Of a DNA stretch of 64,000 nucleotides, positions 51,895 through 59,896 are shown in pieces. The notes beneath the pieces were generated by a model. That model worked only from the letters and a program-made list of their open reading frames with translations. It ran no database searches and was not told where the DNA came from. The position numbers and the translations under genes were made by a program. This stretch comes from Clostridiales bacterium. Lineage in GTDB: Bacteria; Bacillota; Clostridia; Saccharofermentanales; Saccharofermentanaceae. The stretch covers positions 124,001 through 188,000 of the forward strand of contig JAFVDI010000021.1 of assembly GCA_017478485.1 (NCBI GenBank), read 5' to 3'. Numbering within the stretch: the first letter of the stretch is position 1; the number at the start of each line of letters is the position of its first letter.

Positions 51895-53353
51895 TGACGG
51901 GAATTCAATGACTGAAACAGGAGAGAAGCGGTCGCTTGCAACGAACGCTGTGTTCAACACGTTCTACCGCATGCTGGATATCATATTCCCGCTTATAAGT
52001 TCCGGTTATGTTGCCAGGATGCTTACTCCGGAAGGTGTCGGTCGTTATGCCGCAGCTGCCAATAATGTATCTTACTTCGTCCTTCTCGGTTCTTTGGGAA
52101 TACAGGCATATGCGATCAGGGAGACCGCGAAAAGAAGAGATGACAAAAAGGCAAGGGATAAACTGTTCTCTGAAATGCTGGTCGTAAACGCTGTCCTGAC
52201 AATGGCGGCCATCTTTATCTTTATTGCCTGCCTGGTGCTGACAGGTCTTTTCAGTTCGGATAAGTTGCTCTATTTCGTTTGCGGATTCGCGGTCGTCATT
52301 AATTTCATCAATGTCGACTGGTACTTCCAGGGGACTGAAGAATTCAAGCTTATCGCGATCCGTTCGTTTGTCGTCAAACTGCTTGGACTTATCGCTGTGA
52401 TCGTTTTCATCCATTCGCCTGAAGATGTATACAAGTATGCTTTGATAAGTGTTTTATCGGGGCTTGCTTACCATCTTTTCAACATCGTCTATGCCAGTCG
52501 CCGCGTTGTTGTCAGTTTCAGGGACATCAATATTCAGCCTCACATCAAGTCGCTTGTTTTTCTGGCGCTCTGTACGGTATCTACTGAACTGTATGCGAGA
52601 ATGGACATTACTATGCTCGGAATAATGGATAAGGATGCCTCGGTTGCATATTATTCATATGCCCAGAAGATAGTCGGTCTTATCATTGCAACGGCCATAG
52701 CAATAACAGCTGTTTTCCTGCCGCGCCTCAGTTACTATTTTGCCGCCGACAGAGCCAAGTTCAATAAGCTCACCAAGTTCGGCGCGGATCTTATGATCTT
52801 CATCTCGTTCCCGGCTTGTCTTGGCATAGCAGCCGTAGCATCACCTTTGATAACGCTGTGGCTCGGCGAAGGTTATGGCGATGCAGTGAATTGCCTGGCA
52901 GTTCTTGCCTTTATGATCCCGCTTAAATGTATCGGGGACATAATCTGCTATCAGGTCATGATGTGCGCGGGTAAGGAGTCCTACCTGATGATCTCTTACC
53001 TGATAACGATGGCGGTCAATTTTGTGAATAACCTTATCCTGATCCCCGGATTCGGTGCTTTCGGAGCTTCGATAGCCTCTTTGATATCTGAGATTCTGGT
53101 GTTTGTCCTTGTCTATGGTGCTGCAAGAAAGTACCAGCATTACAAGTTTGATGTGAAAAACCTTGTGGTGACGCTGATCTCGTCTGCTGTAATGTTTGGT
53201 ATTGTTATTGGTTTTATGTTCATTTTTAAAAATGAGGCGGTCAGGCTCTTCGGAGGAGCCGCGTCAGGTGCGGCTGTATTCGTCCTTTTAAACGTCCTTT
53301 TGGGGAATGGGTTCCTCAAATATGCGCTGAACAGGCTGCAGCATAAGGAATAA
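51884..53353 (+). CDS. Polysaccharide flippase, Wzx type
   Basis: 489 residues with 12-14 helices. KRSLATNAVFNTFYRMLDIIF and ISSGYVARMLTPEGVGRYAA are classic Wzx/MOP-family N-terminal sequence. It should move lipid-linked repeat units across the membrane for the O-antigen ligase/polymerase encoded at 42967. An alternative ATG at 51908 would shorten it by eight residues; neither has a strong site. Last gene of the polysaccharide cluster. Confidence 0.93.
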   Translation: MRPDDGNSMTETGEKRSLATNAVFNTFYRMLDIIFPLISSGYVARMLTPEGVGRYAAAANNVSYFVLLGSLGIQAYAIRETAKRRDDKKARDKLFSEMLVVNAVLTMAAIFIFIACLVLTGLFSSDKLLYFVCGFAVVINFINVDWYFQGTEEFKLIAIRSFVVKLLGLIAVIVFIHSPEDVYKYALISVLSGLAYHLFNIVYASRRVVVSFRDINIQPHIKSLVFLALCTVSTELYARMDITMLGIMDKDASVAYYSYAQKIVGLIIATAIAITAVFLPRLSYYFAADRAKFNKLTKFGADLMIFISFPACLGIAAVASPLITLWLGEGYGDAVNCLAVLAFMIPLKCIGDIICYQVMMCAGKESYLMISYLITMAVNFVNNLILIPGFGAFGASIASLISEILVFVLVYGAARKYQHYKFDVKNLVVTLISSAVMFGIVIGFMFIFKNEAVRLFGGAASGAAVFVLLNVLLGNGFLKYALNRLQHKE

Positions 53354-53387
53354 TGCTCCGGCCCTGATAATCAAAGCGTTTTTATAG

Positions 53388-53416
53388 TTGCAAGCCTCAC
53401 CCATAATGTTTATAAT
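53388..53416 (+). promoter_or_regulatory. Sigma-A promoter of the oxidoreductase operon
   Basis: TTGCAA (53388-53393), 17-bp spacer, TATAAT (53411-53416); start codon 57 bases downstream. Confidence 0.8.
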
Positions 53417-53472
53417 ACTTTGAATTATTTTATGCGCGTTTATCGCGTTTGTGATAATGGAGGAGGTTCATC

Positions 53473-53688
53473 GTGGCTAAAGGTAAAGTTACTTTTAACG
53501 AGAATCTGTGCAAGGGCTGCGGACTTTGCGTCGCTGCGTGCCCCAAGAAAATCCTCGAACTGGACAAGACAAGGCTTAACGCTAAGGGTTATCACCCGGC
53601 TACATGCGTAAAGCCGGAAGAGTGCATCGGCTGCACCTTCTGCGCTACGCAGTGTCCGGATGTCGTAATCACCGTTGAGCGTGATTAA
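53473..53688 (+). CDS. 2-Oxoacid:ferredoxin oxidoreductase, ferredoxin-like delta subunit
   Basis: 71 residues from a GTG start with GGAGGAGG upstream. Two 4Fe-4S motifs: Cys13/16/19/23 and Cys51/54/57/61, each ending in Cys-Pro. It relays electrons from the catalytic subunits to ferredoxin. First gene of a delta-alpha-beta-gamma operon of the Vor/Kor type. Confidence 0.95.
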   Translation: MAKGKVTFNENLCKGCGLCVAACPKKILELDKTRLNAKGYHPATCVKPEECIGCTFCATQCPDVVITVERD

Positions 53689-53704
53689 GTTTCGGAGGGA
53701 ATCT

Positions 53705-54796
53705 ATGGCACAGAAAAGAGTTTTAATGAAGGGCAATGAAGTCATTGCCGAGGCAGCCTTAAGAGCCGGTTGCCGTAACTATTTCGGATATCCTATTACC
53801 CCTCAGACCGAAGTCATGCACTACATGGCTAAGAAGATGGTCGAGGCCGGTGGTAACTTCGTTCAGGCCGAGTCAGAGGTCGCAGCCATTAACATGGTCT
53901 ACGGTGCTGCTGCTGCAGGCTTCAGAGTTATGACATCTTCTTCATCTCCGGGAGTTTCCCTCAAGCAGGAAGGTATTTCCTACATTGCAGGCGCTGAGCT
54001 TCCCGCAGTCGTAGTAAATATCGTAAGAGCCGGCCCGGGTCTGGGCGGCATTCAGCCTGCACAGGGCGACTATTTTCAGGCTACAAAGGGCGGCGGACAC
54101 GGTGACTACAGGAACATCGTCATCGCACCTGCTTCCGTTCAGGAGCTTTATGAGCTCGTAGTTGAGGCATTCAACCTCGCTGACAAGTACAGAATGACAT
54201 GCATGATCATGGGTGACGGTACTTTGGGTCAGATGATGGAGCCTGTCGCTTTCCGTGACGAGGAGCCCATCGTTAAGGTTGAGAAGCCCTGGGCTGCATG
54301 CGGCAGAAAGGGCGACTCCTTCCACCACACAGTTACTTCCATCTACATCGATCCGGATGTCCTCGAGAGGAAGAACCTCGAGCTCCAGGAGAAGTACAAG
54401 ATCGTTGAGGCAAACGAAGTACGTTATGAGGCTATCAACATGGAAGATGCTGAGGTCGTTATCACAGCATTCTCCACATGCTCACGTATCTCCCGCAACG
54501 TCATCCGCCAGGCTGCAGAGCTTGGCATCAAGGTAGGTATGATCAGACCTATCACGCTCTGGCCTTTCCCTTACAAGGCGATCGCCGAAGCTGCTGACAT
54601 GCCCAGCGTAAAGGCATTCCTCGACGTAGAGCTCAACGCAGGTCAGATGATTGAAGACGTTAAGCTCGGCGTTAACGGCAAGAAGCCTGTTTACTTCCAC
54701 GGCAGGCTCGGAGGCAACCTCCCGATGCAGAAGGAGAGCCTCGACAAGATCGTTGCCATCCACGAGGGAAAAATGACAGAAGGAGGTAATTTCTGA
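53705..54796 (+). CDS. vorB: 2-Oxoacid:ferredoxin oxidoreductase alpha subunit (VorB-like)
   Basis: 363 residues; the ATG after GGAGGGAATCT is chosen over an upstream GTG at 53675 within the previous gene. YFGYPITPQTEVMHYMAKKM, AESEVAAINMVYGAAAAG and VMTSSSSPGVSLKQEGISYI are the POR_N signature. It closely fits subunits annotated VorB (3-methyl-2-oxobutanoate) or KorA (2-oxoglutarate). Substrate choice cannot be settled from sequence alone; the pathway is oxidative decarboxylation to an acyl-CoA. Confidence 0.93.
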   Translation: MAQKRVLMKGNEVIAEAALRAGCRNYFGYPITPQTEVMHYMAKKMVEAGGNFVQAESEVAAINMVYGAAAAGFRVMTSSSSPGVSLKQEGISYIAGAELPAVVVNIVRAGPGLGGIQPAQGDYFQATKGGGHGDYRNIVIAPASVQELYELVVEAFNLADKYRMTCMIMGDGTLGQMMEPVAFRDEEPIVKVEKPWAACGRKGDSFHHTVTSIYIDPDVLERKNLELQEKYKIVEANEVRYEAINMEDAEVVITAFSTCSRISRNVIRQAAELGIKVGMIRPITLWPFPYKAIAEAADMPSVKAFLDVELNAGQMIEDVKLGVNGKKPVYFHGRLGGNLPMQKESLDKIVAIHEGKMTEGGNF

Positions 54797-55620
54797 TGGC
54801 TGTAGTTTTCGAACCCACAAAAGGCCTTACAGATAAGCCTTTCCACTATTGCCCCGGCTGCTGCCACGGCATCATCCACAGACTTGTCGCAGAGACACTC
54901 GTCGAGCAGGATGCACTTGAGACAGCAGTAGGCGTTGCATCCGTCGGATGCACATACAACTCTTATGAATACATCGCTTGCGACATGGTGCAGGCTGCTC
55001 ACGGTAGAGCACCGGCTGTTGCTACCGGTATCAAGAGGAATCTCAAGGACAGCTTCGTCTTCACATATCAGGGAGACGGCGACCTCGCTTCCATCGGTAC
55101 GGCTGAGATCGTTCACGCTGCAGCAAGAGGCGAGAAGATCACCGTTATCTTCGTTAACAACGCTGTTTACGGAATGACTTCCGGCCAGATGGCTCCTACT
55201 ACACTCGTAGGCCAGGTAACCACAACATCACCTTGGGGACGTAATCCTGAGACACAGGGATATCCTATCAACGTTTCCGAGTTCCTTGCACAGCTTCCGG
55301 GCGCTGCATATGTTGAGCGTGTTGCGGTAACTGATTTCAAGAACATCCAGAACGCAAAGAGAGCTCTTAAGAAGGCTTTCGACGTTCAGAAGAACAACTT
55401 GGGATTCTCCCTCGTTGAGATCCTTTCCACATGCCCTACAAACTGGGGCAAGGAGCCTTTGGCTGCTATGGAATGGCTCAAGGAGAACATGATGACCCAG
55501 TATCCTCTCGGATGCTACAAGGGTGAGGACCTCAAGTTCGATGAGAACGGCAAGTATGTTTCAGGTAGCACACCTGCTACCGCAAACAACTGCGTTAACG
55601 TTGGGGAGGTGAAGAAATGA
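54796..55620 (+). CDS. 2-Oxoacid:ferredoxin oxidoreductase beta subunit, TPP-binding
   Basis: 274 residues; starts one base inside the alpha stop (TGATG), with GGAGG upstream. FHYCPGCCHGIIHRLVAE carries the cluster-proximal cysteines. The thiamine pyrophosphate site is QGDGDLASIG ... FVNNAVYGMTSGQ (GDG-to-NN motif). It forms the active site with the alpha subunit. Confidence 0.95.
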   Translation: MAVVFEPTKGLTDKPFHYCPGCCHGIIHRLVAETLVEQDALETAVGVASVGCTYNSYEYIACDMVQAAHGRAPAVATGIKRNLKDSFVFTYQGDGDLASIGTAEIVHAAARGEKITVIFVNNAVYGMTSGQMAPTTLVGQVTTTSPWGRNPETQGYPINVSEFLAQLPGAAYVERVAVTDFKNIQNAKRALKKAFDVQKNNLGFSLVEILSTCPTNWGKEPLAAMEWLKENMMTQYPLGCYKGEDLKFDENGKYVSGSTPATANNCVNVGEVKK

Positions 55621-56156
55621 TCGATTTCTCTGTAATTTTTGCCGGCTTCGGCGGTCAGGGAATCCTCTCCGCAGGCAAGATGGCAGCTGAGGCTGCTCTT
55701 TACGAAGGCAAGGAAGTTTCATGGTTCCCTTCATACGGCCCTGAAATGCGCGGCGGTACCGCTAACTGCTCCGTCGTTATCTCCGACGAGGCTATCGGTT
55801 CACCCGTAGTCAATGATGCAGACGTAGTTATCTGCCTCAACCAGCCTTCCATGGAGAAGTTCGAGAAGCAGCTCAAGACAGGAGCTCTCATGATCCTCGA
55901 TTCTTCCCTCATCAAGACAAGACCTGAGAGAACTGACATCAAGGTTATCGCAATGCCTGCTTCAGACATCGCTTCCGAGCTCGGCAAGATGATGTTTGCT
56001 CCTATTACAATGATGGGCTGCATGGCAACTGCAACAGGATGCTTCACAAGAGATTCTTTCGAGAAGTCACTTTACGAGATCCTTCCTGAGAGAAAGCACG
56101 GCCTTATTCCTACGAATATGGCAGCTTTCGACAAGGGCGCAGCTTTCGCTCAGTAA
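55617..56156 (+). CDS. 2-Oxoacid:ferredoxin oxidoreductase gamma subunit
   Basis: 179 residues; ATGA overlap with the beta gene. FAGFGGQGILSAGKMAAEAA and SYGPEMRGGTANCSVVIS are the POR gamma signature. It completes the four-subunit enzyme. Strong codon bias across the operon points to high expression, and a terminator follows. Confidence 0.95.
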   Translation: MIDFSVIFAGFGGQGILSAGKMAAEAALYEGKEVSWFPSYGPEMRGGTANCSVVISDEAIGSPVVNDADVVICLNQPSMEKFEKQLKTGALMILDSSLIKTRPERTDIKVIAMPASDIASELGKMMFAPITMMGCMATATGCFTRDSFEKSLYEILPERKHGLIPTNMAAFDKGAAFAQ

Positions 56157-56182
56157 TCAACTGTTATAGTATCGCTCTTAAC

Positions 56183-56211
56183 GGCCCCCGCTCGTGCGGG
56201 GGTTGTTTTTA
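56183..56211 (+). terminator. Intrinsic terminator of the oxidoreductase operon
   Basis: Stem GGCCCCCGC / GCGGGGGTT, loop TCGT, tail TTGTTTTTA. Confidence 0.93.
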
Positions 56212-56231
56212 TGCGTGGTTTTTCGAAAAGT

Positions 56232-56278
56232 CTATGTTGTTGTCTATGTTGACCCCATTTACATAGAGCAGAACATAG
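56232..56278. repeat. Symmetric array of four 7-bp half-sites
   Basis: CTATGTT at 56232-56238 and 56244-56250, then TACATAG at 56260-56266 and AACATAG at 56272-56278. Both pairs have a 12-bp period and the whole array is symmetric about position 56255. As DNA it looks like a cooperative operator; as RNA it would form a two-step hairpin. Confidence 0.6.
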
Positions 56279-56399
56279 AAATCGGGTCCTTTCCTGATAG
56301 TCTCAGTGTTTATATTAAAGGAAACAATATAAAACGCAGCAAATGCCTGAACACAAGGCTTTTCGGGCATTCTGAAAAAAGTTTGCAATAAACACCATA

Positions 56400-56438
56400 A
56401 AACAGTTGACAGCAGTTATAAACTGTTATACACTGTTT
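56400..56438 (+). promoter_or_regulatory. Promoter embedded in a nested palindrome, upstream of the DUF975 gene
   Basis: TTGACA (56406-56411) with TACACT at 17 bp or TATACA at 15 bp. The whole promoter is covered by AAACAGT/ACTGTTT (56400-56406, 56432-56438) and CAGTT/AACTG (56413-56417, 56421-56425), both centred on 56419. A dimeric repressor bound here would block RNA polymerase. Confidence 0.6.
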
Positions 56439-56559
56439 GCGGATGGAAGGGAGAAACCGGTAACCCGGTCATCCGGAATAAAAGGACCGGCATGCAGGCG
56501 ACGGGAATAAGCGCCGGCAGCCGGAGAGATTACCATAAGGAAAGAAGAAGGTTAAGATT

Positions 56560-57669
56560 ATGTGGACAAGAAAGCAATTAAAGGAAAATGCCAAAAAGAT
56601 CCTTTCCAAGAATTATTGGAAGGCATTCCTGGTAACGTTGGTGCTTATCACGGTAACAGGTGCGGGAACCGGAGCGTTCAGCGGAGCGAGCAACGGTATT
56701 TCAAGCTTCTCCAATTCGATGTACAAGTCGAAACACGACAGTGACACGAAGATCGTGCTGGATAAGGACAGCGACAACAAGGATCAGGACAAAGAGAAAG
56801 GCAAGCACGGTGAATTCAATGTTGATCTCGACGAAGGCGGAAAGTTCAGCATTAAGATCGATGGCGGCAAGATATATATCAACGATAGAGAGATCACTTC
56901 AGAGGACGGAGATGCCAAGGTCGTGATCAACGGCAGGACTTTCAGCGTTAACGGCCGTGACGGCAAAGTCAGGTTTAACGGTAATGAGTTCAATATCGGT
57001 GATGCTGACGGAAGCGTATCTTACGAAAAGGGTAAGCTCGTTATCAAGGACGGTGACGGATCGATAGTATTCAGCAGCAATCTCGATGAAGGCAGGGAAG
57101 CGGTCGGCGTAGCACTCGGTATCTTTGCAGTAGTATTTGCCGTATTGATGTTCTTCATCTGCGTTATCGGAACACTCCTTGACATCTTCGTTATCAACCC
57201 GGTAAGAGTCGGCGGATACAATTTCTTTAACAGACAGCGTGAAGGCACATCCAAGTTCACAAACATCTTCGGCGGTTTCACACACGGTCACTACAAGGCA
57301 TCTCTCCGCAACATGTTCCTCAAGGATCTGTATGAGTTCCTGTGGTCAATGCTCTTCGTTATCCCGGGCATCATCAAGAGCTACTCATACTGGATGGTTC
57401 CTTACATTACAGCAGCAAATCCGAATCTCTCCGCAAGCAGAGTTTTCGAGATCAGCAAGAAGACAATGAGCGGCGAAAAGTGGAGAACTTTCGTACTCCA
57501 GCTTTCATTCATCGGATGGGAACTCCTTGCAATCCTTACATTCGGTATCGGAGCTTACTTCCTCGCTCCTTATAAGGAAACAACATATGCTGAGTTGTAT
57601 GCAGCACTCAGGCAGAAGGCAATAGCAGGCGGAATCGCAACTGAAGAAGAACTTGCGATCGCAGCATAA
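56560..57669 (+). CDS. DUF975 family membrane protein with a repeat-rich insertion
   Basis: 369 residues. The DUF975 frame is clear: WTRKQLKENAKKILSKNYWKAF at the N-terminus, INPVRVGGYNFFNRQREG in the middle and SYSYWMVPYITAANPNLSAS toward the end. About residues 52-175 are an insertion between the first and second helices. It is charged, then a run of short beta repeats (GKIYINDREI, GRTFSVNGRDGKVRFNGNEF, GKLVIKDGDGSIVF), probably outside the cell. Function of DUF975 is unknown. It lies upstream of a GntR/ABC operon with a possible regulatory dyad before each. Confidence 0.85.
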   Translation: MWTRKQLKENAKKILSKNYWKAFLVTLVLITVTGAGTGAFSGASNGISSFSNSMYKSKHDSDTKIVLDKDSDNKDQDKEKGKHGEFNVDLDEGGKFSIKIDGGKIYINDREITSEDGDAKVVINGRTFSVNGRDGKVRFNGNEFNIGDADGSVSYEKGKLVIKDGDGSIVFSSNLDEGREAVGVALGIFAVVFAVLMFFICVIGTLLDIFVINPVRVGGYNFFNRQREGTSKFTNIFGGFTHGHYKASLRNMFLKDLYEFLWSMLFVIPGIIKSYSYWMVPYITAANPNLSASRVFEISKKTMSGEKWRTFVLQLSFIGWELLAILTFGIGAYFLAPYKETTYAELYAALRQKAIAGGIATEEELAIAA

Positions 57670-57683
57670 ACCAAGTTAACAAC

Positions 57684-57726
57684 GGCCGTCGTGGGATATA
57701 ATGGAAAAAGGGACCCACGGCGGTCC
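57684..57726 (+). promoter_or_regulatory. Promoter within an inverted repeat, upstream of the GntR gene
   Basis: TATAAT (57697-57702) lies between GGCCGTCGTGGG (57684-57695) and CCCACGGCGGTCC (57714-57726), complementary except for one mismatch and one extra base. Probably an autoregulatory operator; the lack of a T-run argues against a terminator. Confidence 0.55.
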
Positions 57727-57764
57727 GCTGTATTTAAGAAACAAATGCCGTGAAAGGAGACGCG

Positions 57765-58139
57765 ATGCACATAATCATCAACAATTCGTCGATGGTACCG
57801 ATCTATGAGCAGATCGTCGATCAGATCAAAGCAGCGATAGTCGTCGGGGATATCAAGCCCGGCGACTTGCTTCCGTCTGTAAGACAGCAGTCGAAGGACT
57901 TGAGAATAAGCGCCCTTACGGCGAAAAAAGCATATGACGCCCTTGAAGAAGAGGGATTTGTAACCACTGTCCACGGCAAAGGCACATTCGTGTCTGAGAC
58001 CAACAAGGACAGGATATATGAGGAACAGGTTCGTGATGTCGAAAAGGACATGGCCAAGGCCGTTTTGAAGGCACGCCAGTCGGGTATTAAGGATGACGAC
58101 ATCAGGAGCATTTTCGATATGATCATGGAGGACAAGTAG
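57765..58139 (+). CDS. GntR-family regulator, YtrA subfamily
   Basis: 124 residues from the ATG after AAAGGAG. Winged helix: VPIYEQIVDQIKAAIVVGDIK, LPSVRQQSKDLRISALTAKK and the wing EGFVTTVHGKGTFV. The short C-terminal helical tail (about 50 residues) is typical of YtrA regulators, which repress adjacent ABC transporter operons. It ends in TAG. The dyad at 57684-57726 is the likely target. Confidence 0.93.
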   Translation: MHIIINNSSMVPIYEQIVDQIKAAIVVGDIKPGDLLPSVRQQSKDLRISALTAKKAYDALEEEGFVTTVHGKGTFVSETNKDRIYEEQVRDVEKDMAKAVLKARQSGIKDDDIRSIFDMIMEDK

Positions 58140-58141
58140 GA

Positions 58142-59005
58142 ATGGCGCTGCTTTGTATGGAGCATGCTTCGGTGAAGTATGACCGTTTCAATCTCGATGT
58201 CTCCCTGACAGTGGAACCCGGAATGATCACCGGACTTATTGGAAGAAACGGCTCCGGCAAGACGACTACGTTTAAGGCTATCGTTGATGTTGTCAGAGCA
58301 GGGGGGAAGACAGAGATCTTTGGAAAAGATAACAGAAGGCTGACGGAAGATGAGCGATCAATGATAGGCATCGCCTATACGGATATCTTCTTCAGCGGTG
58401 AATATAAAGTGTCGGCTGTCAGAAGGATACTGAAAGCCGCATATAAGAATTTTAATGCTGCTGAATATGACAGGCTGATCAAGAGATTTGATATCCCGCA
58501 GGGCGGAAAGATCCGTAATCTTTCCACCGGTGAGCTTGCCAAGCTCAGGTTTGTTTCGGCTATGTCACATGACGCGAAGCTCGTTATCCTTGACGAGCCT
58601 ACATCTGGTCTTGACGTTGTTGCAAGGGACGGCATCCTTGATGAGCTCAGGAACTACATGGAAAGACACGAGGATGCGGCGATAATACTGAGTTCAAACA
58701 TAACCCAGGATCTTGAAGGACTTACGGATGACGTATACATGATCGATGAGGGAAGGATCGTACTTCACGAGAATACCGACACGATCACAGACGATTACGG
58801 TCTGGTCAAATGCACCGAAGAACAGTTTGAAAAGCTTGATAAGGAATACGTCAAGGGTGTTAAGAAAGCGCCATACGGCAGAGATGTTCTGGTATCGCAG
58901 AAGCGTTACTATCTCGAAAACTATCCTGCCCTGGCAGTTGAAGACGGAACGCTCGACCAGTGTCTGGTCGTACTTGCGGGAAAGAATGAGGAGGATAAGA
59001 AATGA
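58142..59005 (+). CDS. ABC transporter ATPase, YtrB-like
   Basis: 287 residues. Walker A GRNGSGKTT, signature LSTGELAKLRFV (a variant of LSGGQ) and Walker B LVILDEPTSGLD. An acidic C-terminal extension follows residue 220. It starts two bases after the regulator stop and overlaps the permease start (ATGA). In Bacillus the Ytr system responds to cell-wall antibiotics; a similar role is inferred. Confidence 0.92.
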   Translation: MALLCMEHASVKYDRFNLDVSLTVEPGMITGLIGRNGSGKTTTFKAIVDVVRAGGKTEIFGKDNRRLTEDERSMIGIAYTDIFFSGEYKVSAVRRILKAAYKNFNAAEYDRLIKRFDIPQGGKIRNLSTGELAKLRFVSAMSHDAKLVILDEPTSGLDVVARDGILDELRNYMERHEDAAIILSSNITQDLEGLTDDVYMIDEGRIVLHENTDTITDDYGLVKCTEEQFEKLDKEYVKGVKKAPYGRDVLVSQKRYYLENYPALAVEDGTLDQCLVVLAGKNEEDKK

Positions 59006-59724
59006 AAGGTTATCTGACTTATTTTTTCGAGCAGCATAAGAGGCTGGCTGCCGGCTATGCGATGATGATCCTGATAACTCTGATCTTCGCAGTAAGCCTT
59101 AAGACAACTACGGTTCCGGTTGCGGTAACCATTCTTTACATAAGCATTTTCGCATCTTTGTCTCCGGTCGCTTCGCTCAATTCTGACAGGGAGATCGATG
59201 AACTTTTGTCGCTTCCGGGCGGAAGAAAGCATCTCGTGACTGCACAGTATGTGAATACGCTCTTTGCATTGGCGGCGTCGGTTGTTTCGGCATCCGTCGT
59301 GACGCTTTTGGCTCTGGCTCTTACACGCGGGCAGGCTCATCTGCCTTCGTTTCTGGCGGTCTCGCTTATTATCTCGATTGCGATGATCATAATCGCGATA
59401 ATGGTTCCCTTGTCTATGTTCTTTGGCAAGAAAGGTCTTTTGATCGGATTTGCCGCTGCGATTTTCATAGGTTTCAATTCCGTCGTCAGAACTCTTCTGA
59501 CAAACGGCGGTGCGGTTCTTTTCAAGATCTTGAAGGACTATACGGTCGGGCATCAGATCGAGGGAATTTCCGTTATCATCAGCGACAACCTGTCACTGCC
59601 TGACTTTTTGAGTCCGGTATCTGTGATAATGACCGCGGGCACTGCGGTAACGGCTCTTGTGTCGTCATATATAATCGCGCGGCTGGTATTCTCGCGAAAA
59701 AACTTCAGGGTGAACAAATTGTAA
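59002..59724 (+). CDS. ABC-2 type permease, YtrC-like
   Basis: 240 residues with six membrane helices. ILYISIFASLSPVASLNSDR, then EIDELLSLPGGRKHLVTAQY, is the conserved cytoplasmic motif of the ABC2_membrane_5 family. It forms the channel for the ATPase upstream. A strong GAGGAGG site and terminator complete the operon. Confidence 0.88.
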   Translation: MKGYLTYFFEQHKRLAAGYAMMILITLIFAVSLKTTTVPVAVTILYISIFASLSPVASLNSDREIDELLSLPGGRKHLVTAQYVNTLFALAASVVSASVVTLLALALTRGQAHLPSFLAVSLIISIAMIIIAIMVPLSMFFGKKGLLIGFAAAIFIGFNSVVRTLLTNGGAVLFKILKDYTVGHQIEGISVIISDNLSLPDFLSPVSVIMTAGTAVTALVSSYIIARLVFSRKNFRVNKL

Positions 59725-59734
59725 AATTGCACAA

Positions 59735-59763
59735 AACGCGGGAAATCTTCCCGCGTTTTTTTG
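59735..59763 (+). terminator. Intrinsic terminator of the GntR/ABC operon
   Basis: Stem AACGCGGGAA / TTCCCGCGTT, loop ATC, tail TTTTTTG. Confidence 0.95.
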
Positions 59764-59772
59764 TGTTTTCGG

Positions 59773-59801
59773 TTGGTAATTCCCATAATTTAGTATATAA
59801 T
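59773..59801 (+). promoter_or_regulatory. Sigma-A promoter of the glycogen operon
   Basis: TTGGTA (59773-59778), 17-bp spacer, TATAAT (59796-59801). The roughly 90-base leader is G/C-rich and can fold. Confidence 0.7.
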
Positions 59802-59896
59802 AAAGAAGCGTTGACATTTTGACGCGTTATTCGGCTTGCCCGCGGTTTTCTGCAGGCGGCCGGACTACATCCGCAAGGGAGGAATAAAGCACATAT

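Larger units (their letters stand above)
56157..56559. other. 403-base gene-free region with several dyad elements
   Basis: After the terminator it holds the four-half-site array (56232-56278), an imperfect hairpin (AATGCC...GGCATT, about 56342-56371), a promoter inside a nested palindrome (56400-56438) and a G/C-rich leader with two candidate stems (GGATG/CATCC enclosing ACCGG/CCGGT, about 56441-56475; CCGGC/GCCGG, about 56488-56520). A 65-codon frame at 56194-56391 has no ribosome-binding site and I do not call it. The leader matches no riboswitch class I can recall. Confidence 0.6.

Noticed and set aside
56194..56391. 65-codon frame after the oxidoreductase terminator
   Set aside because: No ribosome-binding site, starts inside the terminator tail and covers the dyad array; composition is not protein-like.
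56440..56545. Cobalamin, FMN, TPP or c-di-GMP riboswitch in the DUF975 leader
   Set aside because: G/C-rich stems are present but none of the conserved boxes of these classes could be found by eye.
58921..59553. 210-codon frame antisense to the YtrC-like permease
   Set aside because: Highly charged, Arg/Gln/His-rich shadow with no start signals; the plus-strand permease is clear.
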